NCBI RefSeq assembly: GCF_009720775.1
Contig: NZ_WNKW01000001.1
Coordinates: 806,001-870,000 of the forward strand
Length of the DNA stretch: 64,000 bases
Source of the DNA: Pseudoduganella danionis
Lineage (GTDB): Bacteria; Pseudomonadota; Gammaproteobacteria; Burkholderiales; Burkholderiaceae_D
Direction of reading: 5' to 3'
A program made the translations under genes and the position numbers. Under the pieces are notes generated by a model, which did not search any database, was not told the DNA's origin, and saw nothing but the letters and a program-made list of their open reading frames with translations. Below, piece by piece: positions 42,978 to 53,235 of this stretch (the first letter of the stretch is position 1; every line of letters begins with the position of its first letter).

Positions 42978-44939
42978 CTAGATCAGGCCTTCGAACAGCA
43001 GCACGTCGACCATTTCGCCAGCGGCCACATTGCCCTGTTCGTGGCCGAGCACCACCATGCAATTGGCTTCCGTCATCGAGCGCAGGATGCCGGAGCCCTG
43101 AGCGCCCGTCAGCCGTACTTCGGGCTGACCGTCCGCGCCGCGGCTAATAATGCCGCGCTGGTACTCGGTGCGGCCGGGCCGTTTGCGCATGGCCGTTTGT
43201 GCTCTGGCCTGCAGCGTCAACTGGGGCGCTTGCGCACCCATCATGGCTAGCAGGGCAGGGCGGGCGAACAAATAGAACGATACCGCTACGGCGACCGGAT
43301 TGCCGGGCAGGCCTATCAGCCATGCGCTATCGGCGCCGTCGCGGATCTGGCCGAATGCGAGCGGACGGCCGGGACGCATGGCCAGCTTCCAGAACGACAG
43401 CTGGCCCAGGCTGGCCAGGATGTCGCGCGTATAGTCGGCCGCACCTTCCGATACGCCGCCCGAAGTGATGATGGCGTCGGCCTGCTGGCAAGCGCTGCGC
43501 AGCGCCGCATCCAGTGCCTGCGGATCATCGCGTACGATGCCTATGTCGATCACTTCGCAACCCAGGCGCGTCAGCATGCCGAATACCGTGTAGCGGTTGC
43601 TGTCGTAGATGCTGCCTTCGTCTAGCGGCTGTCCCGGTGCGCGCAGCTCGTCGCCGGTGGAGAAGAAGGCCACGCGCAGCTTGCGCTGCACGCTGACTTC
43701 GGCCATGCCCAGCGAAGCGATCAGACCCAGATCGGCGGGCCGCAGCAGTTTGCCTCTGGCCAGTGCCACGCTGCCCTGCTTCAGGTCTTCGCCAGCGAAG
43801 CGGCGATTGGCGCCTTGCTGGATCACGCCGTGGGCGATGGTGACGCTGTCGTCGCTGATGGCGCTGGCCAGTTCCTGCGGCAGCACGCTGTCGCAGCCAA
43901 CCGGCATGGCCGCTCCCGTCATGATGCGAATGCATTCGCCGGCCTGTACTTCCAGCGCGCACGGGCGGCCCGCGTAGGCGATGCCTATGACTTTGAAGGT
44001 AGCCTGGGCCTGCGCGGCGTCAGGCAGATCGGCGCCGCGCAGGGCGTAGCCATCCATGGCCGAATTGTCGTAAGCCGGTACGTTGATGGGCGAGATCACG
44101 TCCTGCGCCAGCACGCGGTCCAGCGCGCTGAAAAGCGGAACGGTGTGGCCAGCGTCGAGCGGCGTAATTTGCTCGGCGATCAGGCGCTGCGCCTGTTCCA
44201 CATGCAGCGCGCTGTCATGCTGGCCCGTGCTGCGGGCTGCACTGCTGCCTGCGTTGCCGGTAGTGCTGGCGACGGCGGCAGCAGAGGGGGGAGCTGCAGA
44301 GGGGGCAGCTGCGGAGGCGGGCGGCTGCTCGAGCACCTGCAATTCATCCAGCGTGTTGACGTTGCTGAATGCGGCATCATCCTCGAACAGAACTTCGGCC
44401 ACGCGCAGCGACTTGAACCAGCTTTCCATGCGCCGTTCGCCACTGGCCAGATAGGCTTCCAGCTGCGGCAACACGCTGGTCCTGAGCAGCGCGAATACGG
44501 GATGCAGCTGGCGCTGCGGCGCGGCGGCACCGGCGCGCGTCTGCATGGTCACGGCCAGTGCGACGTCGGCGTTCTGCTCACTCAGCGCAGCATGCAGGCG
44601 CGCCGCCAGATCGGCTGGCAGCAAAGGTGAATCGCAAGGGACGGTGAGCAGCAGTTCGGTAGGGCAGAACTGCAGGCCTATCTGCAGCCCCGCCAGCGGA
44701 CCCGCATAGCCATCGATGTAGTCCGGCAGCACGGGCACATTGCCAGCCAGTTCCTGGTAGCGTGTCAGATTGCGGTTGGCATTGATGGCATAGCTGGCGA
44801 CCTGCGGTGCCAGACGGGCGATCACGTGTTCCACCAGCGTGCTGGTGCGGAAAGGCTGCAGGCCTTTATCAACGCTGCCCATGCGGCTGCCGCGGCCACC
44901 GGCAAGTATCAGGCCGGTGATCTGGTTCTGGAAAGACAA
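42978..44939 (-). CDS. Fused MobA-MoeA molybdenum cofactor protein
   Basis: Single 653 aa polypeptide joining two Moco enzymes. The N-terminal MobA domain (1 to about 195) has LILAGGRGSRMGSVDKGLQPF and TVPCDSPLLPADL and transfers GMP to Mo-MPT. An Ala/Ser-rich linker (about 198-240) follows. The MoeA domain (about 245-653) has VPAYDNSAMDGYA, SGGVSEGAADYT, FWKLAMRPGRPLAFG and LIGLPGNPVAV and inserts molybdate. The start is a TTG at 44939 with GGAGG five bases upstream, separated by a single base from the moaA stop. No stop or frameshift breaks the join, so the fusion looks functional. Confidence 0.88.
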   Translation of the reverse strand: MSFQNQITGLILAGGRGSRMGSVDKGLQPFRTSTLVEHVIARLAPQVASYAINANRNLTRYQELAGNVPVLPDYIDGYAGPLAGLQIGLQFCPTELLLTVPCDSPLLPADLAARLHAALSEQNADVALAVTMQTRAGAAAPQRQLHPVFALLRTSVLPQLEAYLASGERRMESWFKSLRVAEVLFEDDAAFSNVNTLDELQVLEQPPASAAAPSAAPPSAAAVASTTGNAGSSAARSTGQHDSALHVEQAQRLIAEQITPLDAGHTVPLFSALDRVLAQDVISPINVPAYDNSAMDGYALRGADLPDAAQAQATFKVIGIAYAGRPCALEVQAGECIRIMTGAAMPVGCDSVLPQELASAISDDSVTIAHGVIQQGANRRFAGEDLKQGSVALARGKLLRPADLGLIASLGMAEVSVQRKLRVAFFSTGDELRAPGQPLDEGSIYDSNRYTVFGMLTRLGCEVIDIGIVRDDPQALDAALRSACQQADAIITSGGVSEGAADYTRDILASLGQLSFWKLAMRPGRPLAFGQIRDGADSAWLIGLPGNPVAVAVSFYLFARPALLAMMGAQAPQLTLQARAQTAMRKRPGRTEYQRGIISRGADGQPEVRLTGAQGSGILRSMTEANCMVVLGHEQGNVAAGEMVDVLLFEGLI

Positions 44940-44940
44940 A

Positions 44941-46050
44941 CTAACCTCCGATGTAAGACATTTCAACTTTGCGCCGTTCGGCCTGCGGCAGCGCCGTCTG
45001 CGCCGTACGCAGTTCCGAATAGCGGTCGGCACGCACGCGCCAGAGCTGGGCTAGCGCGCCGCTGATGGCGCTGTCGCTCTGGCCGCCGCGCAGCAGCGCA
45101 CGCAGATCGTGCCCGCTGCTGGCAAACAGGCAGGTATATAACTGGCCTTCGGTCGACAGGCGTGCGCGCGTGCAGTCGCCGCAGAACGCCTGGGTGACGC
45201 TGGATATCATGCCGACTTCGCCGCCGCCATCGGCGTAGCGCCAGCGCGTGGCGGTTTCGCCGCTGTAGTTGGCGTCCAGCGCCTGCAGCGGGAATTCGGC
45301 GTGGATGCGTTCTACCACTTGCGCCGAGGGCAGCACTTCGTCCATCTTCCAGCCGTTCGAAGCGCCTACGTCCATGTATTCGATAAAGCGCAGGATGAAG
45401 GGCGAGTGGCGGAAATAGCGCGCCATGGGCAGGATTTCCTGGTCGTTCATGCCGGCTTTGACCACCATATTCACCTTGATGGGCCCCAGTCCTACCTTGT
45501 GCGCCTGTTCCAGCCCTTGCAGCACGTCGCGCACGTCGAAATCCACGTCATTCATGCGGCGGAAGGTCTGGTTGTCGAGCGCATCGAGCGAGACGGTGAC
45601 GCGCTGCAGGCCGGCGTCCTTGAGCGCCTGTGCCTTGCGTGCCAGTAGCGAGGCATTGGTGGTCAGCGTCAGGTCCAGTGGCTGGCCGCTGGCCGTCTTG
45701 AGCTGGGCCAGCATGGCGATGAGCTTTTCGATATCTTTGCGCAGCAGCGGCTCGCCCCCCGTCAGGCGGATTTTTTCGACGCCGTGGGCGACAAATATTC
45801 TGGCCAGCCGGCTGATCTCCTCGAACGAGAGCAGGGCCTTGTGCGGCAGGTACTGGTAGTCGCTGTTGAAAATCGCCTTGGGCATGCAATACACACAACG
45901 GAAATTGCAGCGGTCAGTGACCGAGATGCGCAAGTCGCGCAGCGGGCGGCCTAGCTGATCGCCCAGCAAACCGGTGGGGTTTTCAGCATGCGCGGGTATG
46001 GCTGGCGTGGCGTGGCGCTGTTGCGCCAGCATGATGATTTTCTCGGCCAT
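44941..46050 (-). CDS. moaA: GTP 3',8-cyclase (radical SAM), molybdenum cofactor step 1
   Basis: Converts GTP to 3',8-cH2GTP for Moco. The 369 aa protein has the radical SAM cluster motif [30 protein letters not shown] and the C-terminal second cluster [20 protein letters not shown]. It has an N-terminal extension of about 30 residues before the core ([20 protein letters not shown]). ATG 46050 is used because the longer frame upstream would run through the rne terminator; the ribosome site is weak. One base separates it from the mobA-moeA gene. Confidence 0.95.
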   Translation of the reverse strand: MAEKIIMLAQQRHATPAIPAHAENPTGLLGDQLGRPLRDLRISVTDRCNFRCVYCMPKAIFNSDYQYLPHKALLSFEEISRLARIFVAHGVEKIRLTGGEPLLRKDIEKLIAMLAQLKTASGQPLDLTLTTNASLLARKAQALKDAGLQRVTVSLDALDNQTFRRMNDVDFDVRDVLQGLEQAHKVGLGPIKVNMVVKAGMNDQEILPMARYFRHSPFILRFIEYMDVGASNGWKMDEVLPSAQVVERIHAEFPLQALDANYSGETATRWRYADGGGEVGMISSVTQAFCGDCTRARLSTEGQLYTCLFASSGHDLRALLRGGQSDSAISGALAQLWRVRADRYSELRTAQTALPQAERRKVEMSYIGG

Positions 46051-46130
46051 GGATAGGAGAACGTTAGAGAACTGCGAGCCGCTACGATAGCACGTTGGCG
46101 CAAAAAGCGTGTTTAGCCATGGGGCGGAAT

Positions 46131-46160
46131 AAAAAAAGGGAAGCACATGGCTTCCCTTTT
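46131..46160 (-). terminator. Rho-independent terminator of rne
   Basis: Arms AAAAGGGAAGC and GCTTCCCTTTT (46134-46144 and 46150-46160) with a 5-base loop. Read on the minus strand, a run of T residues follows. It sits 21 bases after the rne stop and isolates moaA transcription. Confidence 0.9.
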
Positions 46161-46181
46161 GTGGCGAAACTGCCGGCCGGA

Positions 46182-49181
46182 TTAGCGGCGGGTATCGACC
46201 TGGATCAGCGGCTCATCCGACTGCGGTGGCAGCGGTTTGCGCTCGCGTGGTTTGCGCACTGGTGCCACGATGGCAGCAGCCGCTGCCTGTGCAGCGCGCA
46301 GCTTGGCAGGATCGGTGGCTGCCAGCGTCAGACCGGCGGAGCTCAGCAGGGCGTTCAGATCCGCGGCCGGAGCAGCTGCTGGAGCTGGTGCAGGTGCAGG
46401 TGCCGGTGCAGCGACTGGTGCCGGTGCCACTACGATAGCTTCGGCAGGCGCAGCAGCGACTTCAGGGCTGGCGACTGCCGGTGCAACTTCAGCCACCGCT
46501 TCAGCGGCTACCGCTGGAGCAGCTTCCACCACTGGGGTAGCGGCAACTTCAACTACTGGCGTAGCAACCGGGGCCGCTGCAACTTCAGCAACGACTGGTG
46601 CCGGTTCAACTGCGGCTGCGGCTTCGACTGCTGGAGCAGCCACTTCAGCGACAGGGGCAGCTTCGACCACCGGGCTGGCGGCAGGGGCTGGTGCTGCAAC
46701 AGGCGCTTCTGCGGCGGCGGCTACAGGTGCCGGGGCAGCCACTTCGGCGGCAGCAGCAACTGGTGCAACTACTTCAGCGGCAACGGCTTCCACTGCGGCT
46801 TCCACTACAGCTGGCGCAGCGGCTTCGCTGACGGCAGCCACAGGTGCTTCGGCCGTATCAGCCGGTGCCACCGTGAACTTCAGCGTACCCTGTTCGCCCT
46901 GTTCGCCAGCAACGGCTTCCTGACCTTCGGCGCCATCGCGCTCGCGGCGGTTACGGTTACGACCACCACGACGGCGGCGGCGGCGTGGCTCTTCGCCATC
47001 GGCTGCCTCGTTTTCTTCACCTTCCGGACCATTCTGCGGTGCAGCTTTCAGGATGGTGGCGGCGGCGTCCGTGGCCGGACCGTTCAGCGCGGCGGCTGGA
47101 TTGAGTACCAGTTCTTCCGCTTTGGCTTCCTGGTTGGCTTTCTCGCCACGTGGTTCACGCGGTGGGCGAGGTGCGCGCTCGCGTGGTGCTGCTGCTTCGC
47201 CGTTCTGGCCTTCGCGTGGCTCGCGTGGTTCACGCGGTGGACGCGGAGGACGGGCTGGGCGGCCATTGCTTTCGCCTTTACCTTCTTCGCTACCCGGACG
47301 GGCGGCACCGGCTTCGCGTTCTTCACGCTCGCCACGGCCACCTTTGCCGCTGCGGTTACGGCCGCGCGGGCCACGGCCATTGCGCTCGCCACGCTCACCG
47401 GCAGGGGTTTTCACCACGATGGTTGGCTGCTGTGGCAGAGCGGCTGGTGCCGGCTCTGGGCTCAGGAAGCTGAACAGACGGGCGAAGAAACCTTTCTTCG
47501 GTGCGGTCGGGGCCGGTGCTGGCACAGGCTTGATGACGGTTTCGCTGGCTTTATTGCGTTCCACCATAGGCGCAGGCTGATCCGGCGTAATGGTTTTGAC
47601 GACAGCTTCCTGACGTGGCTTGGCTTCTTCCTTTTGGCGCTTGCTGTAGGCCATGTCGGTTTCTGCCTGCTCGGCCAGGTTGTAGCTGGCCTGATGGTCT
47701 TCCAGACGCGGATCGTCGTGCTTGATGCGTTCCAGCTTGTAGTGCGGGGTTTCCAGATGCTTGTTCGGCACCAGAATGATGGTGATGCGATGACGCGTTT
47801 CGATCTTCAGCACTTCGCCGCGTTTTTCGTTGAGCAGGAAGGCAGCAACGTCCACCGGTACTTGCACGTGGATAGTGGCCGAGTTTTCCTTCATCGCCTC
47901 TTCCTGAATAATCCGCAGCACTTGCAGCGCGGACGATTCGGTATCGCGGATGTGGCCGGTGCCGGAGCAGCGCGGGCAGGTCACGTGCGAACCTTCCGAC
48001 AGGGAAGGACGCAGACGCTGGCGCGACAGTTCCATCAGGCCGAAGCGGGAAATCTTGCCCATCTGGACGCGGGCACGGTCATGGTGCAGCGCATCTTTCA
48101 GGCGCTGTTCCACTTCGCGCTGGTTCTTGGCCACTTCCATGTCGATGAAGTCGATCACGATCAGGCCGCCCAGGTCACGCAGACGCAGCTGACGGGCAAC
48201 CTCTTCGGCTGCTTCGCAGTTGGTGTTGAAGGCCGTGGTTTCGATGTCCGAACCGCGGGTGGCGCGGGCCGAGTTAACGTCGACGGATACCAGCGCTTCG
48301 GTGTGGTCGATCACGATAGCGCCGCCCGATGGCAGCGGTACGGTACGCGAGTAGGCCGTTTCGATCTGGTGTTCGATCTGGAAGCGCGAGAACAGCGGTA
48401 CGTCGTCGCTGTAGCGTTTTACACGGTGCACCATGTCGGGCATCACGTGGCTCATGAACTGGTGTGCCTGCTCGTAGATCTCGTCGGTATCGATCAGGAT
48501 CTCGCCGATATCAGGCTGGAAGTAATCGCGAATCGCGCGGATCACCAACGACGATTCCTGATAGATCAGGAATGCGCCCGGGGCCGACTTGCCAGCGCCT
48601 TCAATCGCGCGCCACAGTTGCATCAGGTAGTTCAAGTCCCACTGCAGTTCATCGACATTGCGGCCGATGCCGGCGGTGCGGGCGATCACGGACATGCCAG
48701 GTGGCAGGTCCAGCTTGTCCATGGTTTCGCGCAGTTCCTGACGCTCTTCACCTTCGACACGGCGCGAAACACCACCACCGCGCGGGTTGTTCGGCATCAG
48801 CACCAGATAGCGGCCTGCCAGCGAGACGAAGGAGGTCAGCGCAGCGCCTTTGTTGCCGCGCTCTTCCTTCTCCACCTGCACCATGATTTCCTGGCCTTCG
48901 CGCAGCGCTTCCTTGATGGTCGCGTTGCGTACGTCTATGCCTTCACGGAAATAAGTGCGTGCAACTTCTTTGAATGGCAGGAAACCGTGGCGATCTTCAC
49001 CGTAGCTGACGAAGCAAGCTTCGAGCGACGGTTCGATGCGGGTGATCACGCCTTTGTAGATATTCGACTTGCGCTGTTCGCGGCCCGCCGTTTCGATGTC
49101 GATATCGATCAGTTTCTGACCGTCGACGATGGCTACGCGCAGCTCTTCTTGCTGCGTAGCATTAAACAACATGCGTTTCAT
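46182..49181 (-). CDS. rne: Ribonuclease E
   Basis: Essential endoribonuclease and degradosome scaffold, 999 aa. The catalytic half begins [20 protein letters not shown] and has an S1 domain (about 37-120), the RNase H-like and 5'-sensor region, the metal-binding Asp301 in [13 protein letters not shown] and Asp344 in LIVIDFIDM, and the zinc-link CPRCSGTG (C402, C405). The C-terminal half (from about 530) is disordered. It is first Arg/Pro-rich (likely RNA binding; [28 protein letters not shown]), then a long Ala/Val/Pro repeat tract, and ends [15 protein letters not shown]. The frame extends upstream, but orthologues start at MKRMLFN. Confidence 0.97.
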   Translation of the reverse strand: MKRMLFNATQQEELRVAIVDGQKLIDIDIETAGREQRKSNIYKGVITRIEPSLEACFVSYGEDRHGFLPFKEVARTYFREGIDVRNATIKEALREGQEIMVQVEKEERGNKGAALTSFVSLAGRYLVLMPNNPRGGGVSRRVEGEERQELRETMDKLDLPPGMSVIARTAGIGRNVDELQWDLNYLMQLWRAIEGAGKSAPGAFLIYQESSLVIRAIRDYFQPDIGEILIDTDEIYEQAHQFMSHVMPDMVHRVKRYSDDVPLFSRFQIEHQIETAYSRTVPLPSGGAIVIDHTEALVSVDVNSARATRGSDIETTAFNTNCEAAEEVARQLRLRDLGGLIVIDFIDMEVAKNQREVEQRLKDALHHDRARVQMGKISRFGLMELSRQRLRPSLSEGSHVTCPRCSGTGHIRDTESSALQVLRIIQEEAMKENSATIHVQVPVDVAAFLLNEKRGEVLKIETRHRITIILVPNKHLETPHYKLERIKHDDPRLEDHQASYNLAEQAETDMAYSKRQKEEAKPRQEAVVKTITPDQPAPMVERNKASETVIKPVPAPAPTAPKKGFFARLFSFLSPEPAPAALPQQPTIVVKTPAGERGERNGRGPRGRNRSGKGGRGEREEREAGAARPGSEEGKGESNGRPARPPRPPREPREPREGQNGEAAAPRERAPRPPREPRGEKANQEAKAEELVLNPAAALNGPATDAAATILKAAPQNGPEGEENEAADGEEPRRRRRRGGRNRNRRERDGAEGQEAVAGEQGEQGTLKFTVAPADTAEAPVAAVSEAAAPAVVEAAVEAVAAEVVAPVAAAAEVAAPAPVAAAAEAPVAAPAPAASPVVEAAPVAEVAAPAVEAAAAVEPAPVVAEVAAAPVATPVVEVAATPVVEAAPAVAAEAVAEVAPAVASPEVAAAPAEAIVVAPAPVAAPAPAPAPAPAAAPAADLNALLSSAGLTLAATDPAKLRAAQAAAAAIVAPVRKPRERKPLPPQSDEPLIQVDTRR

Positions 49182-49809
49182 TTTTATAAACTCCGCGACC
49201 CTAAGGTCATCTCTGTGCCAGCTAGCCGCAGGGCGGCCAGATGACGTGGTACAGGGATATACGCGAGAACGGGAGTGATGGCGGTGGGTATGCCCATCCT
49301 GTGCGTAGTCGCAGCGCACCCCTCGGGGAGCACTACGCGGCCGCAACTGGGCGCATGAAGCCGATCGTCATGCCGCTGTGTTCGCATCACCAGCAACTCA
49401 TCCATGCGGCCCCGACGGACGGCAGAGAATCGCAGGCGGTGAACAGCCTCGGTTGGGCCAGATCCTGGCCGGGCTCGCATACTGCACGCCACAGACTGCC
49501 AAGGTCGCTGATGGCAACCCTGCGTCGTACGTGCAGCAAAGCCCGGGGTCTGGCAAAGACGGCAAGCGTTATCTACTTCATCAACCGGACAGCTGGACCC
49601 TTGATCCATCTGCCCGGACTTTATCCTTACAAAGCTATCACTTTAATTCTACGTCCCTGCCTGTCTCCGATTACAACTGCGGTGCAACCCTGAGCCCGGC
49701 AAGGGCGGTGCGTATACATTTTTTTCCTCTGAATTTGCAATTAGGCGAGGCCAGTGGAGACGCCCCTGTGTAAAATGTGCTTTTATTCTTACACTTTCCG
49801 CAGTGTGAA
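49182..49809 (-). promoter_or_regulatory. Long untranslated leader of rne with candidate promoter
   Basis: No gene is seen between rne and rluC. On the minus strand, TTCACA (49804-49809) with a 16-base spacer and AATAAA (49782-49787) makes a plausible promoter, giving a leader of about 590 bases. The leader contains strong potential stems, for example GCGTAGT/ACTACGC around 49299-49341. Long structured leaders mediate rne autoregulation in enterobacteria; the same role here is inference. Confidence 0.4.
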
Positions 49810-49874
49810 CTGCAGCGAAACGATTATATATTCAAAATGAAGGACTTAGAGAGATTTCTGGGAAGACAGAGCAA

Positions 49875-50873
49875 ATGAGGCAACAAAAAGATGTTTCCCC
49901 GCCTTCAACACCACAAGAGCGCCCGCAAAATTCGCTGCAAGCACAGTTTGTGACCATCACGGAAGAGGAAGCGGGCCAGCGTATTGACAATTATTTATTG
50001 CGCGTCTGTAAAGGCGTGCCGAAAAGCCACGTCTATCGCATCCTGCGTTCGGGCGAAGTACGGGTCAACAAGGGTCGGATAGACCAGCTTTACCGGCTGG
50101 TGGCCGGGGATATGGTGCGTATACCGCCGATTCGCATCGCCGAAAAGGCTGAAAACAGCCATGTGCCGGCAGCCGAATTTAGTGTGATTTTCGAAGATGC
50201 CCATCTGCTTGTGATCGATAAACCGGCTGGCGTGGCCGTGCATGGCGGCTCCGGCGTATCGTTCGGCGTGATTGAGCAACTGCGCGCAGCCCGTCCGGAA
50301 GCCAAGTTTCTGGAGCTCGTGCACCGGCTGGACCGCGATACTTCCGGCTTATTGTTGTTGGCAAAGAAACGTTCGGCGCTGACCAGTCTGCACGAACAGA
50401 TGCGCGACGGCCATACGGACAAGCGCTATCTGACCATGGTGGCCGGCGACTGGAAGAACGCGCGCCAGCACGTCAAATTGGCGCTGCATAAATATAGTAC
50501 GGCCGATGGCGAGCGGCGCGTGGCCGTGCAGGCCGACGGCCAGCCCTCGCATACGGTATTTACTCTGCTGAAGAAGTTCAAGGACTTTGCCCTGCTGGAA
50601 GCGGAACTGAAAACGGGGCGTACCCACCAGATTCGCGTGCACACCTCGGCTTCCGGCTTCCCTATATTAGGTGACGATAAATACGGCGATTTCGCCCTGA
50701 ACAAGGCCTTGCAGAAAGCCACTGACGAGCGTGGTGCGCTGAAACGCATGTTCCTGCACGCCTATCAGATTACGTTCACTCATCCGGAGTCAGGCAAAAT
50801 CATGACCCTGAAAGCGCCTTTAGCGCCCGAATGTGAGCGATTCTTGTTAAGCTTAGGGAAACCAGTTAACTAA
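49875..50873 (+). CDS. rluC: 23S rRNA pseudouridine synthase RluC
   Basis: Makes pseudouridines 955, 2504 and 2580 of 23S rRNA. The 332 aa have an N-terminal S4 domain (about 38-90, IDNYLLRVCKGVPKSHVYRILRSGEVRVN-type), the catalytic motif HRLDRDTSGLLLLAK with its Asp, and the C-terminal GRTHQIRVH. It is divergent from rne, the usual arrangement in betaproteobacteria. TATATT at 49827-49832 could be its -10. Confidence 0.96.
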   Translation: MRQQKDVSPPSTPQERPQNSLQAQFVTITEEEAGQRIDNYLLRVCKGVPKSHVYRILRSGEVRVNKGRIDQLYRLVAGDMVRIPPIRIAEKAENSHVPAAEFSVIFEDAHLLVIDKPAGVAVHGGSGVSFGVIEQLRAARPEAKFLELVHRLDRDTSGLLLLAKKRSALTSLHEQMRDGHTDKRYLTMVAGDWKNARQHVKLALHKYSTADGERRVAVQADGQPSHTVFTLLKKFKDFALLEAELKTGRTHQIRVHTSASGFPILGDDKYGDFALNKALQKATDERGALKRMFLHAYQITFTHPESGKIMTLKAPLAPECERFLLSLGKPVN

Positions 50874-50918
50874 TCGTAAATATCTTGAGGAGTCGTCCCA
50901 CGGGGACGGCCGGATTAC

Positions 50919-51578
50919 ATGGCAAGAAAGCAATTTGATTTAATCGTCTTCGATTGGGATGGAACCCTGATGGATTCCACCTCAACTATCGTGAAATGCA
51001 TACAGGCGGCAGCGCGCGACCTGTCCTTGCCGATTCCGCGTGACGACGTGGCGGCCCACGTGATCGGCCTCGGCCTGCATGAAGCCATGCAGGCTGTGCT
51101 GCCCGAGGTGGATCCGGCCTACTATCCGCGCATGGTGGAGCGTTACCGCTACCATTTCCTGTCGCGCGACCATGAACTCGCGCTATTCCCCGGCGTCCAC
51201 GACATGCTGACGGAATTGTCGCAAAACGGCTATTTCCTCGCCGTGGCCACGGGCAAGAGCCGGGTAGGGCTGAACCGCGCCATGAACGATGTCAAAGTGC
51301 TGTCCCTGTTTGATGCCACCCGTTGCGCTGATGAAACATTCTCCAAACCCCATCCTGCTATGTTGCAAGAGTTAACGCGGGAGTTAGGGCAGGATATGCG
51401 CCGTACGGTGATGATAGGCGATACCACCCATGATCTGTTGATGGCGAACAATGCCGGCGCGCAGGGTATTGCCGTGCAATATGGCGCCCATCCGGTTGAT
51501 CAGTTGGCCGCCTGTAATCCGCTGTACTCGGCTGCTACGGTGGCCGAACTGCATCAATGGCTGAGTGAGCACGCATGA
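50919..51578 (+). CDS. HAD-IA family phosphatase (Gph-like)
   Basis: Cytosolic phosphatase of 219 aa, probably on a small phospho-metabolite. HAD motif 1 is DLIVFDWDGTLMDST, motif 2 VATGKSRVGL, and motifs 3-4 fall in KPHPAMLQELTRELG and VMIGDTTHDLLMANNAGAQ. The cap domain is of the phosphoglycolate phosphatase type. It starts 45 bases after rluC and overlaps the Rieske gene by four bases, so the row rluC-HAD-Rieske-S49 may be one transcript. Confidence 0.92.
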   Translation: MARKQFDLIVFDWDGTLMDSTSTIVKCIQAAARDLSLPIPRDDVAAHVIGLGLHEAMQAVLPEVDPAYYPRMVERYRYHFLSRDHELALFPGVHDMLTELSQNGYFLAVATGKSRVGLNRAMNDVKVLSLFDATRCADETFSKPHPAMLQELTRELGQDMRRTVMIGDTTHDLLMANNAGAQGIAVQYGAHPVDQLAACNPLYSAATVAELHQWLSEHA

Positions 51579-51949
51579 TGGCAAATGAAGAAATCCTGAT
51601 CTGTGCGGCCGAGGCCGTGCTCGAAGGCGGCAAAGGCGTGCGTTTCCCCGTGACGGCTGGCGGCGATGATGCCACCGGCTTTGTCGTGCGCTATGGCGGA
51701 CAGGCGTATGCTTATTTGAATCGCTGCGCCCATGTGCCGATAGAACTGGACTGGGCCGAAGGCGAGTTCTTCGAATCCAGTGGCTTGTACCTGATGTGTT
51801 CCACCCACGGCGCCGTATATGTGCCGGAAAGCGGCCATTGTGCCGGCGGCCCTTGCAAAGGTGGCCGGCTACGGCCTATCGCGGTGGTCGAGCGCGATCA
51901 GCAACTGTATTGGCAGCCTGACGACTATGTGCGTCCGGCCCGTGCCTGA
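51575..51949 (+). CDS. Rieske 2Fe-2S domain protein
   Basis: Single-domain Rieske ferredoxin-like protein of 124 aa. The cluster ligands are visible: Cys-x-His in RCAHVPIELDW and Cys-x2-His in MCSTHGAVYVPESG. It shares ATGA with the HAD gene stop. The electron-transfer partner is unknown; conserved position with rluC and an S49 peptidase gives no clear role. Confidence 0.92.
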   Translation: MMANEEILICAAEAVLEGGKGVRFPVTAGGDDATGFVVRYGGQAYAYLNRCAHVPIELDWAEGEFFESSGLYLMCSTHGAVYVPESGHCAGGPCKGGRLRPIAVVERDQQLYWQPDDYVRPARA

Positions 51950-51969
51950 ATGTGGTTAAAAAGATAAAT

Positions 51970-53001
51970 ATGAGCGATAACACCAGCGAAAATCCCGAAA
52001 ACCAGCCCAACAGCGCCGAAAAGCCCGTCGCCTCGCCGGGCGTTAGCGCGCCGGTAGCGGCTGCGCCCTGGGAGCGTGAAGTACTGGAAAAGCTGGTGTT
52101 TGCTGCCTTGAACGAGCAGAAAGCGGCACGCCGCTGGGGCATCTTCTTCAAGGCCATCACAGTGGTGCTGGTGGTGGTGGCGCTCAGTGCCTATCTCGAT
52201 CTGGGCTGGACTGGCTCCGACGGCGAGGCACTGGGACGCCATACGGCGCTGATCGAGATCGAAGGCGCCATCGAATCGGAAGGCAGCGGCTCGGCGGCAG
52301 TGGTCATCCCGGCGCTGAACAAGGCTTTTTCCGACAGTGGTTCGGTGGCCGTGGTGATGCACATCAATAGCCCGGGCGGCAGCCCCGTGCAGGCCGGCAT
52401 GATCGTCGACGAAATGCACCGTCTGCGCAAAGGCTATCCGGGTAAGCCGCTGTACGTGGTGGTGGATGAAATCTGTGCCTCGGGCTGCTACTACATTGCC
52501 GCCGGTGCCGACCGCATCTATGTCAACAAGGCCAGCATCGTTGGGTCCATCGGCGTGCTGATGGATGGCTTCGGCTTCTCCGGCATCATGGACAAGGTGG
52601 GCGTCGAGCGCCGCCTGCTGACGGCAGGCGAGAACAAGGGCTTTATGGACCCGTTTAGTCCGCTTTCCGACAAGCACAAGCAATATGCCCAGTCCATGCT
52701 CAATGAAATTCACCAGCAGTTCATCCAGGTGGTGCGCGAAGGGCGCGGCAAACGCCTGAAGGAAAGCCCGGAAATGTTCTCTGGCCTGTTCTGGACCGGT
52801 GCGAAATCCATCGATATGGGGCTGGCCGATGCTTTCGGCACGGTCGATAGTGTGGCACGCGATGTGATCAAGGCGGAAGACATCATCGATTACACCCAGC
52901 ATGAAGGCTTGCCGGAACGTGTGCTGAAAAAATTTGGCGCAGCGCTGGGCGCTGGCGCCATGAAAGCCAGTATGGAGCGGGTACAGCCGGCGCTGCGCTG
53001 A
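51970..53001 (+). CDS. S49 family signal peptide peptidase (SppA-like, short form)
   Basis: Membrane serine protease of 343 aa with an N-terminal transmembrane helix (about 55-77) and the active domain in the periplasm. Motifs are LIEIEGAIESEG, MHINSPGGSPVQAG, the nucleophile Ser in EICASGCYYIAAGADRIYVN, IVGSIGVLMDGFGF and the probable general-base Lys in GENKGFMDPFSPLS. It degrades cleaved signal peptides in the family. The ATG at 51970 has only a weak ribosome site; a GTG six codons earlier is possible. Confidence 0.93.
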   Translation: MSDNTSENPENQPNSAEKPVASPGVSAPVAAAPWEREVLEKLVFAALNEQKAARRWGIFFKAITVVLVVVALSAYLDLGWTGSDGEALGRHTALIEIEGAIESEGSGSAAVVIPALNKAFSDSGSVAVVMHINSPGGSPVQAGMIVDEMHRLRKGYPGKPLYVVVDEICASGCYYIAAGADRIYVNKASIVGSIGVLMDGFGFSGIMDKVGVERRLLTAGENKGFMDPFSPLSDKHKQYAQSMLNEIHQQFIQVVREGRGKRLKESPEMFSGLFWTGAKSIDMGLADAFGTVDSVARDVIKAEDIIDYTQHEGLPERVLKKFGAALGAGAMKASMERVQPALR

Positions 53002-53027
53002 GACGTGAGTATTGGTGAAAATCTTGC

Positions 53028-53235
53028 TTGCATCCCCGATGTGATGAGCTATAGTGAAGCTGTAGTTCTTTCCAAGGGGGGCGATATAAACAGTTTATTT
53101 TGTTTTCACCACAATCTTGATCAGACAGACGGAACTACTACACTGCATCGTGGATGCAGCCTAGAGTGAATTGCGATTCCTCATACAGCCCCTGCCGGGG
53201 TTGAAGACAGCGGTGCAATGCCGCTGTTTTCTTTT
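53028..53235 (+). ncRNA. Candidate small RNA (or structured 3' UTR of the S49 peptidase gene)
   Basis: A plausible promoter (TTGCAT 53028-53033, 16-base spacer, TATAGT 53050-53055) is followed by a region with no good frame on the plus strand. Three consecutive hairpins follow: CTGCATC-gtg-GATGCAG (53143-53159), CCCC-tgcc-GGGG (53189-53200) and ACAGCGG/CCGCTGT (53207-53227) followed by TTTCTTTT, a rho-independent end. A transcript of about 175 bases starting near 53062 would result. It matches no RNA family that I recognise. The terminator could instead serve the upstream peptidase gene. Confidence 0.4.

Noticed and set aside
46051..46146. N-terminal extension of moaA to 46146
   Set aside because: The extension would read through the rne terminator hairpin and lacks similarity to MoaA.
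46095..49244. A 1,049-codon open frame opposite rne
   Set aside because: Antisense to RNase E; its Trp/Arg/Phe-rich and Cys/Ser-Gly-rich composition is not protein-like.
49184..49609. A 141-codon frame in the rne leader
   Set aside because: Cys/Arg-rich sequence, no ribosome site, no recognisable domain; treated as untranslated leader.
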